This document shows positions 1 through 6,442 of a stretch of 21,077 nucleotides of DNA, one piece after another. The position numbers were made by a program, and so were the translations under genes. The notes under the pieces are model-generated. The model was not told where the DNA came from. It searched no databases and saw only the letters and a list, made by a program, of their open reading frames with translations. Source of the stretch: an uncultured Clostridia bacterium (GTDB lineage: Bacteria; Bacillota; Clostridia; UBA1381); contig CAKSGG010000051.1 in assembly GCA_934454215.1 (NCBI GenBank), positions 1-21,077 of the forward strand, in the 5' to 3' direction. Position 1 is the stretch's first letter. Each line of letters starts with the position of its first letter.

Positions 1-87
1 ATTTCGGCGAATTGAGAAAATGAAAAATTAAATATCCCACATAATTTCACACAAAAGGCTTGAAAAAAGGGCAAAAATCACATAAAA

Positions 88-119
88 AAGAGATAGAGCA
101 AAAATTTGCTCTATCTCTT
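88..119 (-). terminator. Original rubrerythrin terminator, now stranded
   Basis: Perfect inverted repeat with 15-bp arms (AAGAGATAGAGCAAA and its complement) around two bases, followed on the minus strand by a T run (complement of 84-89). It lies about 30 bases past the left copy of the rubrerythrin stop codon. It was presumably the native terminator before the element separated it from the gene body. Confidence 0.8.
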
Positions 120-148
120 AAAAATGCTTTTGTTATGCAGTTTTGAGA

Positions 149-206
149 TTAGCCAAAATATCTCTTTAAAAGTCCCTCAAAGCCTTTACCGTGCCTTGCC
201 TCGTCT
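149..206 (-). pseudogene. Displaced 3' end of the host rubrerythrin gene
   Basis: Read on the minus strand, this segment encodes DEARHGKGFEGLLKRYFG and a TAA stop (149-151). It matches the C-terminus of the gene at the right edge except for the final residue, Gly here and Asn there. No start codon or upstream gene body is attached, and homology to the gene stops near 207. It is the native gene tail left behind by integration, joined to element sequence on its right. It is not expected to be translated. Confidence 0.85.
156..205. repeat. attL direct repeat
   Basis: Left copy of the 50-bp repeat that matches 20863-20912. The first 32 bases (156-187) are identical in both copies. Mismatches fall at 188 and 194. 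Strand exchange most likely happened in the 32-bp identical block, because beyond it the left copy should derive from the element and the right copy from the host. Confidence 0.88.
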
Positions 207-214
207 TAAGATAC

Positions 215-245
215 CCCCTACAAATGCCCATTTTAAGCCATTTGT
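215..245. repeat. Left end-specific repeat, copy 1
   Basis: Contains ATTTTAAGCCATTTGT (230-245), identical to 20836-20851. The similarity extends upstream through a CCCCT...AATGCC segment (215-228 against 20821-20833) if one gap is allowed. It lies inside the element beside attL, while its partner lies inside the element beside attR in the same orientation. It may be a recombinase accessory site or a relic of an older end duplication. Confidence 0.6.
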
Positions 246-262
246 GCAGATGCAGAGTGCAG

Positions 263-288
263 TATCCCAATAAAATCCCTGTAAAAAT
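263..288. repeat. Left arm-like repeat (TATCCCAAT...GTAAAAAT)
   Basis: This 26-nt block matches 20739-20764 at 22 of 26 positions, with TATCCCAAT, ATCCC and GTAAAAAT conserved. It lies 58 bases inside attL and its partner lies about 100 bases inside attR. TATCCCAAT recurs two more times in inverse orientation near the right end. The pattern fits arm-type integrase or excisionase binding sites, by analogy with lambda-like integrases. Confidence 0.5.
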
Positions 289-363
289 TTAAAGAATTAT
301 TCCCTGAATAAACGATATTCATAAATTACTTATTTCAATAGACTATGGGAATTATTTTAACCG

Positions 364-385
364 ATGTGGGAAAGTATTCCCACAT
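364..385. repeat. Inverted repeat at the toxin stop codon
   Basis: ATGTGGGAA and TTCCCACAT form perfect 9-bp arms around a 4-base loop, touching the yoeB stop codon. No clear T run follows on the minus strand, so it is a weak terminator at best. The GTGGGAA half-site is the same word that is tandemly repeated near attR (20595-20618), so it may be a protein-binding site. Confidence 0.5.
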
Positions 386-645
386 TAATCATCGTAATGA
401 CCTTTGCAGGAAACAATATAAATAATGCTGTCCTGCTCATAATAAACTATTCGGTTGGAGTCATCGATTCGTCTGCTCCACATACCACTTAAATTTCCCT
501 TTAAAGGCTCGGGCTTACCGATACCGTCAAAGGTATTCCTCTGAATATCTTTTAAAATTGTATTGATTTTCTTTAAGGTTTTTTTATCCTGTGTTTGCCA
601 ATGCAGGTAATCATCCCACGCACGGTCTTCCCATAATAATCGCAT
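385..645 (-). CDS. yoeB: YoeB-family mRNA interferase toxin
   Basis: The 86-aa protein matches the Txe/YoeB family along its whole length. In this family the toxin docks on the ribosome and cuts mRNA in the A site. The catalytic residues of E. coli YoeB are present at the same numbers: Glu46 in the GKPEPLK block, Arg65 in SNRIVYY, and His83-Tyr84 near the C-terminus. The NLSGMWSRRI block is also family-typical. The start codon overlaps the antitoxin stop codon by one base (TGATG), so translation is coupled to the antitoxin. The cognate antitoxin normally blocks the toxin and represses the shared promoter. Because the pair sits between attL and the integrase, it probably stabilises the element. 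Confidence 0.93.
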   Translation of the reverse strand: MRLLWEDRAWDDYLHWQTQDKKTLKKINTILKDIQRNTFDGIGKPEPLKGNLSGMWSRRIDDSNRIVYYEQDSIIYIVSCKGHYDD

Positions 646-911
646 CAGTCCACCTCAATTAAATCGTGCTGTGCAAAATGAGCCTTGCCCTCTTTTATAT
701 CACGCGCAATGCCTTCCAAATAACGCATATTGCTGTCAGAGTAAAACGGATCAACCGAAACCTCAAACGGTATGCGTTTTTCTCTTCCAACCTTTTTCGC
801 AAAAATTGTAAACGCAGCAGTCATAGAAAGTCCCAAATCAGAGCAAGCCTGTTCCATACTTTTCTTTACATCTGAGTCCAATTTAAAATTCACATTAACA
901 GCCTGAGCCAT
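645..911 (-). CDS. relB: RelB/DinJ-family antitoxin
   Basis: An 88-aa protein starting MAQAVNVNFKLD, the usual N-terminus of RelB/DinJ ribbon-helix-helix antitoxins, which bind DNA as dimers and neutralise a RelE/YoeB toxin through the C-terminal part. The segment KSMEQACSDLGLSMTAAFTIFAKKV fits the two helices of the fold (shown here only to locate it, about residues 18-42). I chose the start at 911 because a GGGG-type ribosome binding site lies about nine bases upstream; an in-frame start at 947 would overlap the -10 box. The gene is first in the operon and overlaps yoeB by one base. RelB with YoeB instead of YefM is a common mixed pairing in Firmicutes. Function is confident; the exact target operator is not resolved. 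Confidence 0.88.
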   Translation of the reverse strand: MAQAVNVNFKLDSDVKKSMEQACSDLGLSMTAAFTIFAKKVGREKRIPFEVSVDPFYSDSNMRYLEGIARDIKEGKAHFAQHDLIEVD

Positions 912-935
912 ATCTATCGCCCCTTTCTTATTTAT

Positions 936-964
936 ATTATATGCCAAAACAAAGAAAATGTCAA
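936..964 (-). promoter_or_regulatory. Toxin-antitoxin promoter
   Basis: Minus-strand TTGACA (959-964), a 17-base spacer and TATAAT (936-941): both boxes match the sigma-A consensus perfectly. It lies 25 bases upstream of the antitoxin start. Such a strong promoter fits a system held in check by autorepression. Confidence 0.9.
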
Positions 965-1018
965 GCTATTATCTTTATTTTATCTTTATATTTTCCTATA
1001 AATTTATTTTTTATTCAC

Positions 1019-1054
1019 GAAAAAAGGATAAGAATCCATAATCAATTCTTATCC
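1019..1054 (-). terminator. Integrase terminator
   Basis: GGATAAGAAT and ATTCTTATCC (1026-1035 and 1045-1054) form a 10-bp stem with a 9-base loop. On the minus strand it is followed by a run of six Ts. It lies about 60 bases past the integrase stop codon and separates that gene from the toxin-antitoxin promoter. Confidence 0.8.
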
Positions 1055-1091
1055 TCCAAAATTTTATTCATTGTTTTGTTGTTTTATTTGC

Positions 1092-1102
1092 TCACCTCCT
1101 CC
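1092..1102 (-). other. Orphan Shine-Dalgarno sequence after the integrase
   Basis: On the minus strand GGAGGAGGTGA lies just past the integrase stop codon, a nearly perfect anti-16S match. No start codon lies at a normal distance. The first downstream ATG is about 23 bases away and opens only the nine-codon frame MNKILEDKN, which runs into the terminator hairpin. It may be the remains of a deleted gene start. I see no coding sequence to go with it. Confidence 0.4.
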
Positions 1103-1115
1103 AAGGCATAATCTC

Positions 1116-2501
1116 TTATGTTCTGAGGAAACCTTTATAATTGAATTTACCGCCTAAAAGCTTCTCGGTTGTAATAACGTCATTTTCATCAGGCTCGGGC
1201 TCGTTGTATTCCAAGTAGTGATTCCTTACTTGAATTTGCCCTTTTACTGTTTCAAAATCAGGCAAATCCATCTTGTTTATAATTGCATTCTCAACGGTTT
1301 TGTCTTCCTGTGTGATACGTTTGTAAAAATCAAGAGTAGTAGTAATTTTTTCGTGTCCAACCCTCTTTTTCAATATATCGGCAGGAAGTCCGCATTTCAC
1401 AAGATTCGTTATATGTGTGTGACGAAAATCGTGAAAAGATATATTAAATCCAATACCAAGCTGATTTATGGCAAGGCTTGCAGACTTAAAGCTGGCAGGT
1501 GTAAGCAATTCACCGTTATCTTTAACATTAACAAAAGGCAAATCTGCATCAATCTTTTCATACTTACGGTTGGTTATCATTTTACCGACATAATTTTTAC
1601 GATACATATCGCCTAATTTTGTTTTATTTTGCCCCTGCTTTATTTTTAAAGCTGTCAGATAGGCAATCAATTGGTCTGAAATTGATATATCACGATATGC
1701 GGCAGGTGTCTTAACCTTTGCAAAACACCAAATGCCATTGAAGTTTATAAGCTGTTTATTTACGTGAATAATTTTATTTGCAAAATCAACATCGCTCCAA
1801 AGCAGCCCAAAAACCTCACTTATTCTCATTCCTGTATGGTATGCAATCATAACGCTTGGCTGAAGTGCAGTAGTTGAAAGACGTTCCAATATTATTGCCA
1901 TCAGCTCATCACTTATGTACTGACCGTCTTCTTTTTTTCTTCCCATATCTCTGTAAATAAATTTCGATACCCCTGACATCGGACTGCGGTCTATTAAATA
2001 TCCCTTTTTCAGTGCGTATGCAAATATATTATTCAAAAGCTTTCTGAATCCGTGCAAATACTCATTTGAATAGCAAGTGTCCTTATTATATTTCTTCTCT
2101 TTAACATTACCGCCGATTCTTAAAAAGAAATTTTCTATATCTGCTGTTGTAATTGATGTCAGAAATCTATTCCCGAATTCAGGCTCCAAATGCTGTCGAT
2201 ACAAAGAATCATATTTTTTCAATGTGCTGACAGCCTTATCAATGCAGCCATCGTAATATTCCTTATATACCTCTGAAAATCTTTTGCGCGGAACAGGTCC
2301 TCTGCCGCTGTCTATTATTTCAGCGATTTTTCTTGTTCTTGCCTCAAACGCTTCCTTTTCTTTCTTAAAGCCTGTGAGTTCACCGCTGACAATTTGTTTA
2401 TTCGGAAGTGTTACACTGTAACGGGCATTCCACGTTTTCTGTCCCTTTCTTCTGCGAACGCCCTTGTATCTGGTTGATACCTCATATTCCATTTTAGGCA
2501 T
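1116..2501 (-). CDS. int: Tyrosine site-specific integrase
   Basis: A 461-aa phage/transposon-type tyrosine recombinase that should catalyse integration and excision between the att sites 1 kb away. The N-terminal region (about 1-70) resembles an AP2-like arm-binding domain, 72-170 is a SAM-like core-binding domain, and the catalytic domain follows. Catalytic residues are visible: Arg226 in TGMRISEV, His357 and Arg360 in HDFRHTH, His383 in VGHEKITTT, and the nucleophile Tyr393 in LDFYKRIT. The start has an AAGGGGGA ribosome binding site seven bases upstream. The C-terminal tail past residue 400 is longer than usual. It has its own promoter and terminator. No separate excisionase gene is recognisable. 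Confidence 0.95.
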   Translation of the reverse strand: MPKMEYEVSTRYKGVRRRKGQKTWNARYSVTLPNKQIVSGELTGFKKEKEAFEARTRKIAEIIDSGRGPVPRKRFSEVYKEYYDGCIDKAVSTLKKYDSLYRQHLEPEFGNRFLTSITTADIENFFLRIGGNVKEKKYNKDTCYSNEYLHGFRKLLNNIFAYALKKGYLIDRSPMSGVSKFIYRDMGRKKEDGQYISDELMAIILERLSTTALQPSVMIAYHTGMRISEVFGLLWSDVDFANKIIHVNKQLINFNGIWCFAKVKTPAAYRDISISDQLIAYLTALKIKQGQNKTKLGDMYRKNYVGKMITNRKYEKIDADLPFVNVKDNGELLTPASFKSASLAINQLGIGFNISFHDFRHTHITNLVKCGLPADILKKRVGHEKITTTLDFYKRITQEDKTVENAIINKMDLPDFETVKGQIQVRNHYLEYNEPEPDENDVITTEKLLGGKFNYKGFLRT

Positions 2502-2534
2502 TTAAAAATCCCCCTTGCAAAATATTTGTTTGTT

Positions 2535-2563
2535 GTTATACCGTACATGAAACAATTTTTCAA
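2535..2563 (-). promoter_or_regulatory. Integrase promoter
   Basis: Minus-strand TTGAAA (2558-2563), 17-base spacer and TATAAC (2535-2540), 34 bases upstream of the integrase start codon. The GTACGG directly before the -10 box and the bases after it are the same 16-nt block found at the amidoligase promoter (6410-6425). Confidence 0.72.
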
Positions 2564-2635
2564 GGCGTGTCAAAAAATTTGTTGGATTTGCACGCTTGTC
2601 ATAATACTATTGCTGGTATAATTTTCTTTGTTGTA

Positions 2636-2677
2636 TATAGGATATCACCTGATATCTTTGAATTTTTTCAAGTACGG
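2636..2677 (-). promoter_or_regulatory. Palindromic operator-like block, copy 1
   Basis: On the minus strand this block reads CCGTACTTGAAAAA, then TCAAAGATATC, then TGATATC. It is closely similar to 14838-14878 upstream of the DUF927-like gene. It contains a perfect 16-nt palindrome, GATATCACCTGATATC (2641-2656). It lies 135-176 bases upstream of the integrase start, after the terminator of the resolvase unit. TTGAAA here could also be a -35 box. A common repressor or activator site is likely, and an iteron role is possible. Confidence 0.5.
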
Positions 2678-2710
2678 GAATTTAAAAAAATATTTTATAT
2701 TTTTAAACAC

Positions 2711-2744
2711 AAAAAGACTCGGTGCAGATAAGTGCATCCGAGTC
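2711..2744 (-). terminator. Terminator of the resolvase unit
   Basis: GACTCGG-TGCA and TGCA-CCGAGTC arms (2716-2744) form a GC-rich hairpin, followed on the minus strand by five Ts. It lies 35 bases past the stop codon of the small resolvase-like gene. Confidence 0.82.
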
Positions 2745-2778
2745 CTCTTGCTATTTTTATGAAAGAGGTGTCTTTTGG

Positions 2779-3027
2779 TTATTTTACGGCTTCAATATTT
2801 TCAATTTTTATACCCGCCAAAGGCAAAAGAATCTGCTCGCCGCAGCACACAATCACATCGAAATCCTCTCGACAATTAAGAATATCTGTCTCGTTGTAAA
2901 ATGTTCTCGTGATAGTGTACTCATTAGCAACACAATACTGTTGCATTCTGTATAGCTTATCAATATTTATCGACTCATTGTCCGATCTTGAAAACAATGC
3001 AGCCCTGACAATAGAATTACGCCTCAT
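2779..3027 (-). CDS. Small serine-recombinase-like protein lacking the nucleophile
   Basis: An 82-aa protein starting MRRNSIVRAALFSRSDNES. Its layout follows the N-terminal half of a serine-recombinase catalytic domain: an RAAL(F/Y)xR strand, a DKLYRMQQYC helix, YTITRTFYNE, then FDVIV. In active enzymes the first strand continues R-V-S-T with the serine nucleophile; here the aligned position is Asp or shifted, and the protein ends where the rest of the domain should begin. It overlaps the end of the resolvase gene by 11 bases in another frame. An AAAGGGAT site lies nine bases before the chosen start. It is probably co-translated with the resolvase. It could be a modulator, a decoy or a decaying relic. 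The family assignment is my reading of weak similarity. Confidence 0.55.
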   Translation of the reverse strand: MRRNSIVRAALFSRSDNESINIDKLYRMQQYCVANEYTITRTFYNETDILNCREDFDVIVCCGEQILLPLAGIKIENIEAVK

Positions 3028-3598
3028 TTTTATCATCCCTTTCTTTAAGATACCTGTAAAGAGTAGCTGTAGATATGCCGCAAACATCACAAATTTCTTT
3101 AATTGAATATGCGTGCGTAGCATATAACTTGACTGCCTTGTTTATTACATCCTCTTTTGTTCGAGGTCTGCCGCCAACCCTGCCGTTAGCTCTGGCAACG
3201 GCTAACCCCTCAAGAGTTCTTTCTCTGATAACGCTTGCCTCAAACTCTGCAATACTGCTGAGCAGCTGACTGATGAGCTTGCCTGTGGGGGTACTCATAT
3301 CCATTTTTTCTTTGATACTGATAAAAGTAATCCCCTCACTCTGCCACTTTTCAATAATGTTCAAAAGCTCCCTTGCTGTTCTACCCACACGATTAAGAGC
3401 CTCGACAATAATAGTATCGCCCGGCTGTGCAGTCTCGCAAAGCTTCTGAAACCCATCTCTCGTATAGGTTTTACCACTCATTTTATCTGTGAAAATGTCA
3501 TCAGGCTCAACGCCCCACTCACGCAGCAGAGCAATCTGCCTGTCAAGATTCTGGTCAGCGGTTGACACTCTGGCATAACCTAAAAGTCTGTCTGACAC
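3017..3598 (-). CDS. Serine recombinase (resolvase/invertase)
   Basis: A 193-aa small serine recombinase of the Tn3-resolvase/Hin type. The catalytic domain starts LLGYARVSTADQ with nucleophile Ser12. It continues with the DKMSGKTYTRDGF block, the ALNRVGRTARELL block and a long E helix, AEFEASVIRERTLEGL. A linker GRVGGRPRT leads to a C-terminal helix-turn-helix, SIKEICDVCGISTATLYRYL. Length is normal for the family. I chose the GTG at 3598 because a GGGGGTGAT ribosome binding site lies directly upstream and MSDRLLGYARVS is a familiar start; a TTG at 3613 would overlap that site. It probably resolves element dimers or inverts a local segment. The gene overlaps the small downstream gene by 11 bases. 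Confidence 0.92.
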   Translation of the reverse strand: MSDRLLGYARVSTADQNLDRQIALLREWGVEPDDIFTDKMSGKTYTRDGFQKLCETAQPGDTIIVEALNRVGRTARELLNIIEKWQSEGITFISIKEKMDMSTPTGKLISQLLSSIAEFEASVIRERTLEGLAVARANGRVGGRPRTKEDVINKAVKLYATHAYSIKEICDVCGISTATLYRYLKERDDKNEA

Positions 3599-3644
3599 AC
3601 CAATCACCCCCAAACGGAAAATATATAATTTACAAAAACCATAT

Positions 3645-3681
3645 TATTGACAGCTCTGTAATGTCAACAGTTTTGTCAATA
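3645..3681. promoter_or_regulatory. Repeated TTGACA sites upstream of the resolvase (possible res site)
   Basis: TATTGACA (3645-3652) and TGTCAATA (3674-3681) form an inverted repeat, with a third TGTCAA at 3662-3667. The cluster lies 47-83 bases upstream of the resolvase start. On the minus strand the TTGACA copies could also be -35 boxes, with TAATAT nearby as a -10. Resolvases commonly bind their own promoter region, so a combined promoter and res site is plausible. Confidence 0.45.
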
Positions 3682-3786
3682 GCTTTCAGTAACATATACG
3701 GGGATTTTGAGAGAAGTCCAAGCCTTTATAAAAACCATGGATAATGATAATACAAAGCATAGAACACATATGGCATTGCCACCCCT

Positions 3787-3863
3787 AAAACCTCACTTTA
3801 ACCTCGTTAAAGACAAATTACACTATAATCGTTTTTGTTAAAGTGCAGAAAAATGAGGTTTAT
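3787..3863. repeat. Long inverted repeat between the 294-aa gene and the resolvase
   Basis: CACTTTAAC (3794-3802) pairs with GTTAAAGTG (3837-3845), and AACCTC (3789-3794) pairs with GAGGTT (3855-3860). A second nested hairpin, CTTTAAC-CTC-GTTAAAG, lies at 3796-3812. It follows the stop of the 294-aa gene by 40 bases, so it may act as a poor terminator. The repeated CTTTAAC half-sites also suit a protein-binding site, for example part of a resolution site. The rest of 3682-3903 shows nothing I recognise. Confidence 0.45.
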
Positions 3864-3903
3864 CAGGTTTCAAAACCCCCGTATTAAAAGCATTTTTATA
3901 CTG

Positions 3904-4788
3904 TCAAGCCAATTTGCGTATCGAAGTAATATCAATCAGCCTTATCGGAGTAAACTCACCTGACTTAAAGTCGTACACACAGATAACTCCCATATCATCT
4001 GTTGTATAAAACAGATTTTCAGCATATTTTGAATCTATTCCAAACTTAACTGCAAGAGTTTTTTTATTAAGTGAAGTTGTAATGGCATAATAATTGCTTC
4101 CGAATGCAAATCTGATTTCAAATACCCCTTTTGTCAGCATTTTGCAGATACTGTCCGAGTAGAAACCAATGTCAAACATAGGGAGCAATGTGGTCAATTT
4201 GGATCGGGGATAAATAGTTGCGGCTTTAAGTGTCACCCTGTCGTCATCTATAACAATCCTGACACAATGCAGAACATTTTTCTCTGTTTCTTCTTTCGTG
4301 ACAGTCCAACGATCCATATATTTGTGCATCTCTTTTGTAGGCAAAGGCAAGTTATATCTTCTGCAAAGCGCCTGTATAACAGCAGGATTCTTTGTGCAGA
4401 GGAATGCCCTTGACGACATTTTATCCCTGCATTTAACACTGCAGTACCCAAGACCAACCAACACATAAGTGCCAATAAGGAAATCTGTGTGCTTTTTATA
4501 GAAGTCATGAGGCAAGCGAATGATATTTGTTGCGGCAAGCTCCTCCTGAACAGAGTATGCCATCTTCAAATCATATCTCGGCGATTTGCCGTTCACTGCG
4601 TCAAGATTCCTGACAGAAACACATCGTGAGCTTTCGGGCAGATGTCCTATAAAATCAACCAAAGTACCATTTGACGCTCTGTTAAAAACATGAGCATTGA
4701 ACTTGTTCTGAGGTGCGAAGTTAGCGTTAAAAACATCGATTCCCATTGTCTGAAACGGATTCGGAACAACTGTTTTCTTATTTTCCAT
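3904..4788 (-). CDS. Unrecognised 294-aa protein
   Basis: I do not recognise this protein. It has no signal peptide and no membrane segment, and looks soluble and cytoplasmic. The N-terminal part (about 1-65) is Asn/Phe-rich. A Cys-containing stretch, YCSVKCRDKMSSRAFLC, lies near residues 114-130. The C-terminal third is rich in alternating hydrophobic and polar residues as in beta structure. The start is well supported by GGAGG ten bases upstream. It follows the terminator of the amidoligase operon and so has its own, undefined promoter. Codon use looks normal, so it is probably a real, expressed gene of the element. Confidence 0.75.
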   Translation of the reverse strand: MENKKTVVPNPFQTMGIDVFNANFAPQNKFNAHVFNRASNGTLVDFIGHLPESSRCVSVRNLDAVNGKSPRYDLKMAYSVQEELAATNIIRLPHDFYKKHTDFLIGTYVLVGLGYCSVKCRDKMSSRAFLCTKNPAVIQALCRRYNLPLPTKEMHKYMDRWTVTKEETEKNVLHCVRIVIDDDRVTLKAATIYPRSKLTTLLPMFDIGFYSDSICKMLTKGVFEIRFAFGSNYYAITTSLNKKTLAVKFGIDSKYAENLFYTTDDMGVICVYDFKSGEFTPIRLIDITSIRKLA

Positions 4789-4913
4789 AGGTAAAAACCT
4801 CCTTATTCAGATTTATACTCATAATAAAAAACCGTCTATAAAACTATTTACAAAATCTTAAAAACCCTCTGAAATAAGAAAAGAAATGTAGTTATTGAAA
4901 AAAATGTGCAATC

Positions 4914-4940
4914 AAAAAGACCACCCGCGAGGGATGGTCT
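4914..4940 (-). terminator. Terminator of the amidoligase operon
   Basis: AGACCA-CCC and GGG-TGGTCT arms with one bulged base and a CGCGA-type loop, followed on the minus strand by five Ts (complement of 4914-4918). It lies about 16 bases past the cyclotransferase stop codon. Confidence 0.8.
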
Positions 4941-4955
4941 GAATGTTGTATCACT

Positions 4956-5417
4956 CTATTTGTCTGCACGTGCATATGCTTTTTCAAGGGGTGTCGTATC
5001 AATACCGAATTTATTATAAGCGTTAAGAATACCTGCATAGTAGTATACAGAGGGTGTCCCAAGCCTGTCAGAATTCATTATATAAATGTACGCCTCGTTA
5101 AAATCAGTACTGCAGCCCTCAAGCTCAATCTGACTCATAGGAATAATTTCTTTTCTGTAAAAGCTGGGGTACCCCTCATAACGATCAAGCCTTAACTCAT
5201 CATCCGCAGTTGTCATCCAGAGTATAACAGGGGTTTCAGCACCTGATTTTTTAACAACTGTAGCGAAGTTTCCGCCGTTCAGATTACCGCAGAAATTAAG
5301 CTCAAAGTCTTTTAATACCCCCTTGCCCAAAACTATCGAGTTCGGACATCTGAGCATCATCTGCACCTCGCACATATTACTCCCGTAAGCAATGTAAAGC
5401 CTGTGTGTTCTTTTCAT
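4956..5417 (-). CDS. Gamma-glutamylcyclotransferase-like (AIG2-type) protein
   Basis: A 153-aa protein with the fold signature of gamma-glutamylcyclotransferases: the N-terminal YIAYGSNM substrate-binding loop (about residues 9-16) and the DRYEGYP block near residue 88, whose Glu is the catalytic acid/base in the family. These enzymes split gamma-glutamyl or related amide bonds by cyclisation to 5-oxoproline. The gene lies 19 bases after an amidoligase, a pairing described by Iyer and colleagues for predicted peptide-tagging or amide-forming systems, in which it would trim or recycle the product. I chose 5417 because AAAGGATG lies at a normal distance; an ATG at 5426 would overlap it. Substrate unknown. 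Confidence 0.85.
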   Translation of the reverse strand: MKRTHRLYIAYGSNMCEVQMMLRCPNSIVLGKGVLKDFELNFCGNLNGGNFATVVKKSGAETPVILWMTTADDELRLDRYEGYPSFYRKEIIPMSQIELEGCSTDFNEAYIYIMNSDRLGTPSVYYYAGILNAYNKFGIDTTPLEKAYARADK

Positions 5418-5436
5418 AAGTATCATCCTTTCTCAA

Positions 5437-6321
5437 TTAACATCTCATACGCCAAGCAGTATCACCCGACATATTTTTTAATATATACTTTCTGCAAACC
5501 GCAAGCTCGTCACCGACTGCGCCCATCTTGACCATAAACACACGCATTGCATATTTATGACTGCCTGTCGGAACGGTTGTTTTATAACTGCAGTTTTTTG
5601 CATTAAAGCTATAAGCCACAATCAGAGCATAAAGCTCAATGGTTGCCCTTACAACCCTTGCGTCCCTCAAACTTCCGTTTGCACATCTGAACTCAACGGT
5701 TGGCTGTCTGCCGCTGAACAGGTTGTGCAGATTCAGACAATGATATCTGGAATGATTGTAATGTGAGCTTCTGTCATAGTTACCACCCAATTCACTGTAC
5801 CAAACATCTGCAAGCTTCTGCATAGTCTGCGGTTTCTTGCTTTTAATAGTCTGGCAAAGCTCCTCAGGCAGCTTGTGACAGTATGTAGTTCTGCTCGATA
5901 TTACTCCCAAAGCCTCGTAAATTAAGTTCTGCTTGCTGTGCATAATATAAATAAGCCTTGTGAGCTGACTCACATTGAACTGTTCGGGACAGGATAAATG
6001 CACATGAAACCCACAGGATGCGTTACACTTCGCTCCATTGTGCCTGAGTTGCCTGATAACCTCCATCAAGAGTGGCATATCTTCAAAACCAAGCACAGGT
6101 GAAACCAGCTCACACTGCTCACCGCCCTCAATTCGCACAGAGGAATCGCTCATAACCTTCCACTGCCTACCGGTTGTATCTCTGGTTTCAAAAGCGTGGT
6201 ATGCACCACCAATCTCACGATAGCCTGTGCCAAAGAACACACCAAGAATATTTGCAGCAGCTCTCCTCGTAACCCCTGTGAACTCCATCTCAATTCCAAA
6301 CTTACAATCACTGTATACCAT
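5437..6321 (-). CDS. Amidoligase family protein (COOH-NH2 ligase)
   Basis: A 294-aa protein matching the Amidoligase_2 family, relatives of glutamine synthetase and gamma-glutamylcysteine synthetase that join a carboxylate to an amine with ATP. The hallmark first strand FGIEMEFTG (residues 8-16) carries two metal-binding Glu residues. The central CGFHVHLSCP block (about 103-112) supplies His ligands, and TVEFRCANGSLRD (about 209-221) carries the late Glu/Arg motif. AGGAGG lies eight bases before the start. It heads a two-gene operon with a cyclotransferase-like gene. Together they may attach and remove an amino acid or peptide on an unknown target. No peptide substrate gene is obvious next to them. 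Confidence 0.88.
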   Translation of the reverse strand: MVYSDCKFGIEMEFTGVTRRAAANILGVFFGTGYREIGGAYHAFETRDTTGRQWKVMSDSSVRIEGGEQCELVSPVLGFEDMPLLMEVIRQLRHNGAKCNASCGFHVHLSCPEQFNVSQLTRLIYIMHSKQNLIYEALGVISSRTTYCHKLPEELCQTIKSKKPQTMQKLADVWYSELGGNYDRSSHYNHSRYHCLNLHNLFSGRQPTVEFRCANGSLRDARVVRATIELYALIVAYSFNAKNCSYKTTVPTGSHKYAMRVFMVKMGAVGDELAVCRKYILKNMSGDTAWRMRC

Positions 6322-6413
6322 ATCGGCAGCCTCCTATATCGATTTACTCAATATAGAAAGCTGTGCCAATACGGGACTTACTGTACATAAGTCATGTGTC
6401 TGTCAGTTCTGTT

Positions 6414-6442
6414 GTTATACCGTACTTTCAAAAGAATGTCAA
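6414..6442 (-). promoter_or_regulatory. Amidoligase operon promoter
   Basis: Minus-strand TTGACA (6437-6442), 17-base spacer and TATAAC (6414-6419). The -35 box overlaps the stop codon region of the upstream gene. A 16-nt block over the -10 (GTACGGTATAACAACA) is identical to that of the integrase promoter. The leader is about 90 bases long and ends in AGGAGG before the amidoligase start. Confidence 0.78.

Noticed and set aside
156..205. tRNA gene 3' end as the attachment site
   Set aside because: The repeat translates as the rubrerythrin C-terminus and has no acceptor stem or T-loop features.
364..385. Inverted repeat as the toxin terminator
   Set aside because: No T run follows on the minus strand, so I list it only as an inverted repeat.
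1218..1616. Plus-strand 132-codon frame
   Set aside because: It is wholly antisense to the integrase, whose motifs are clear; it is a shadow frame.
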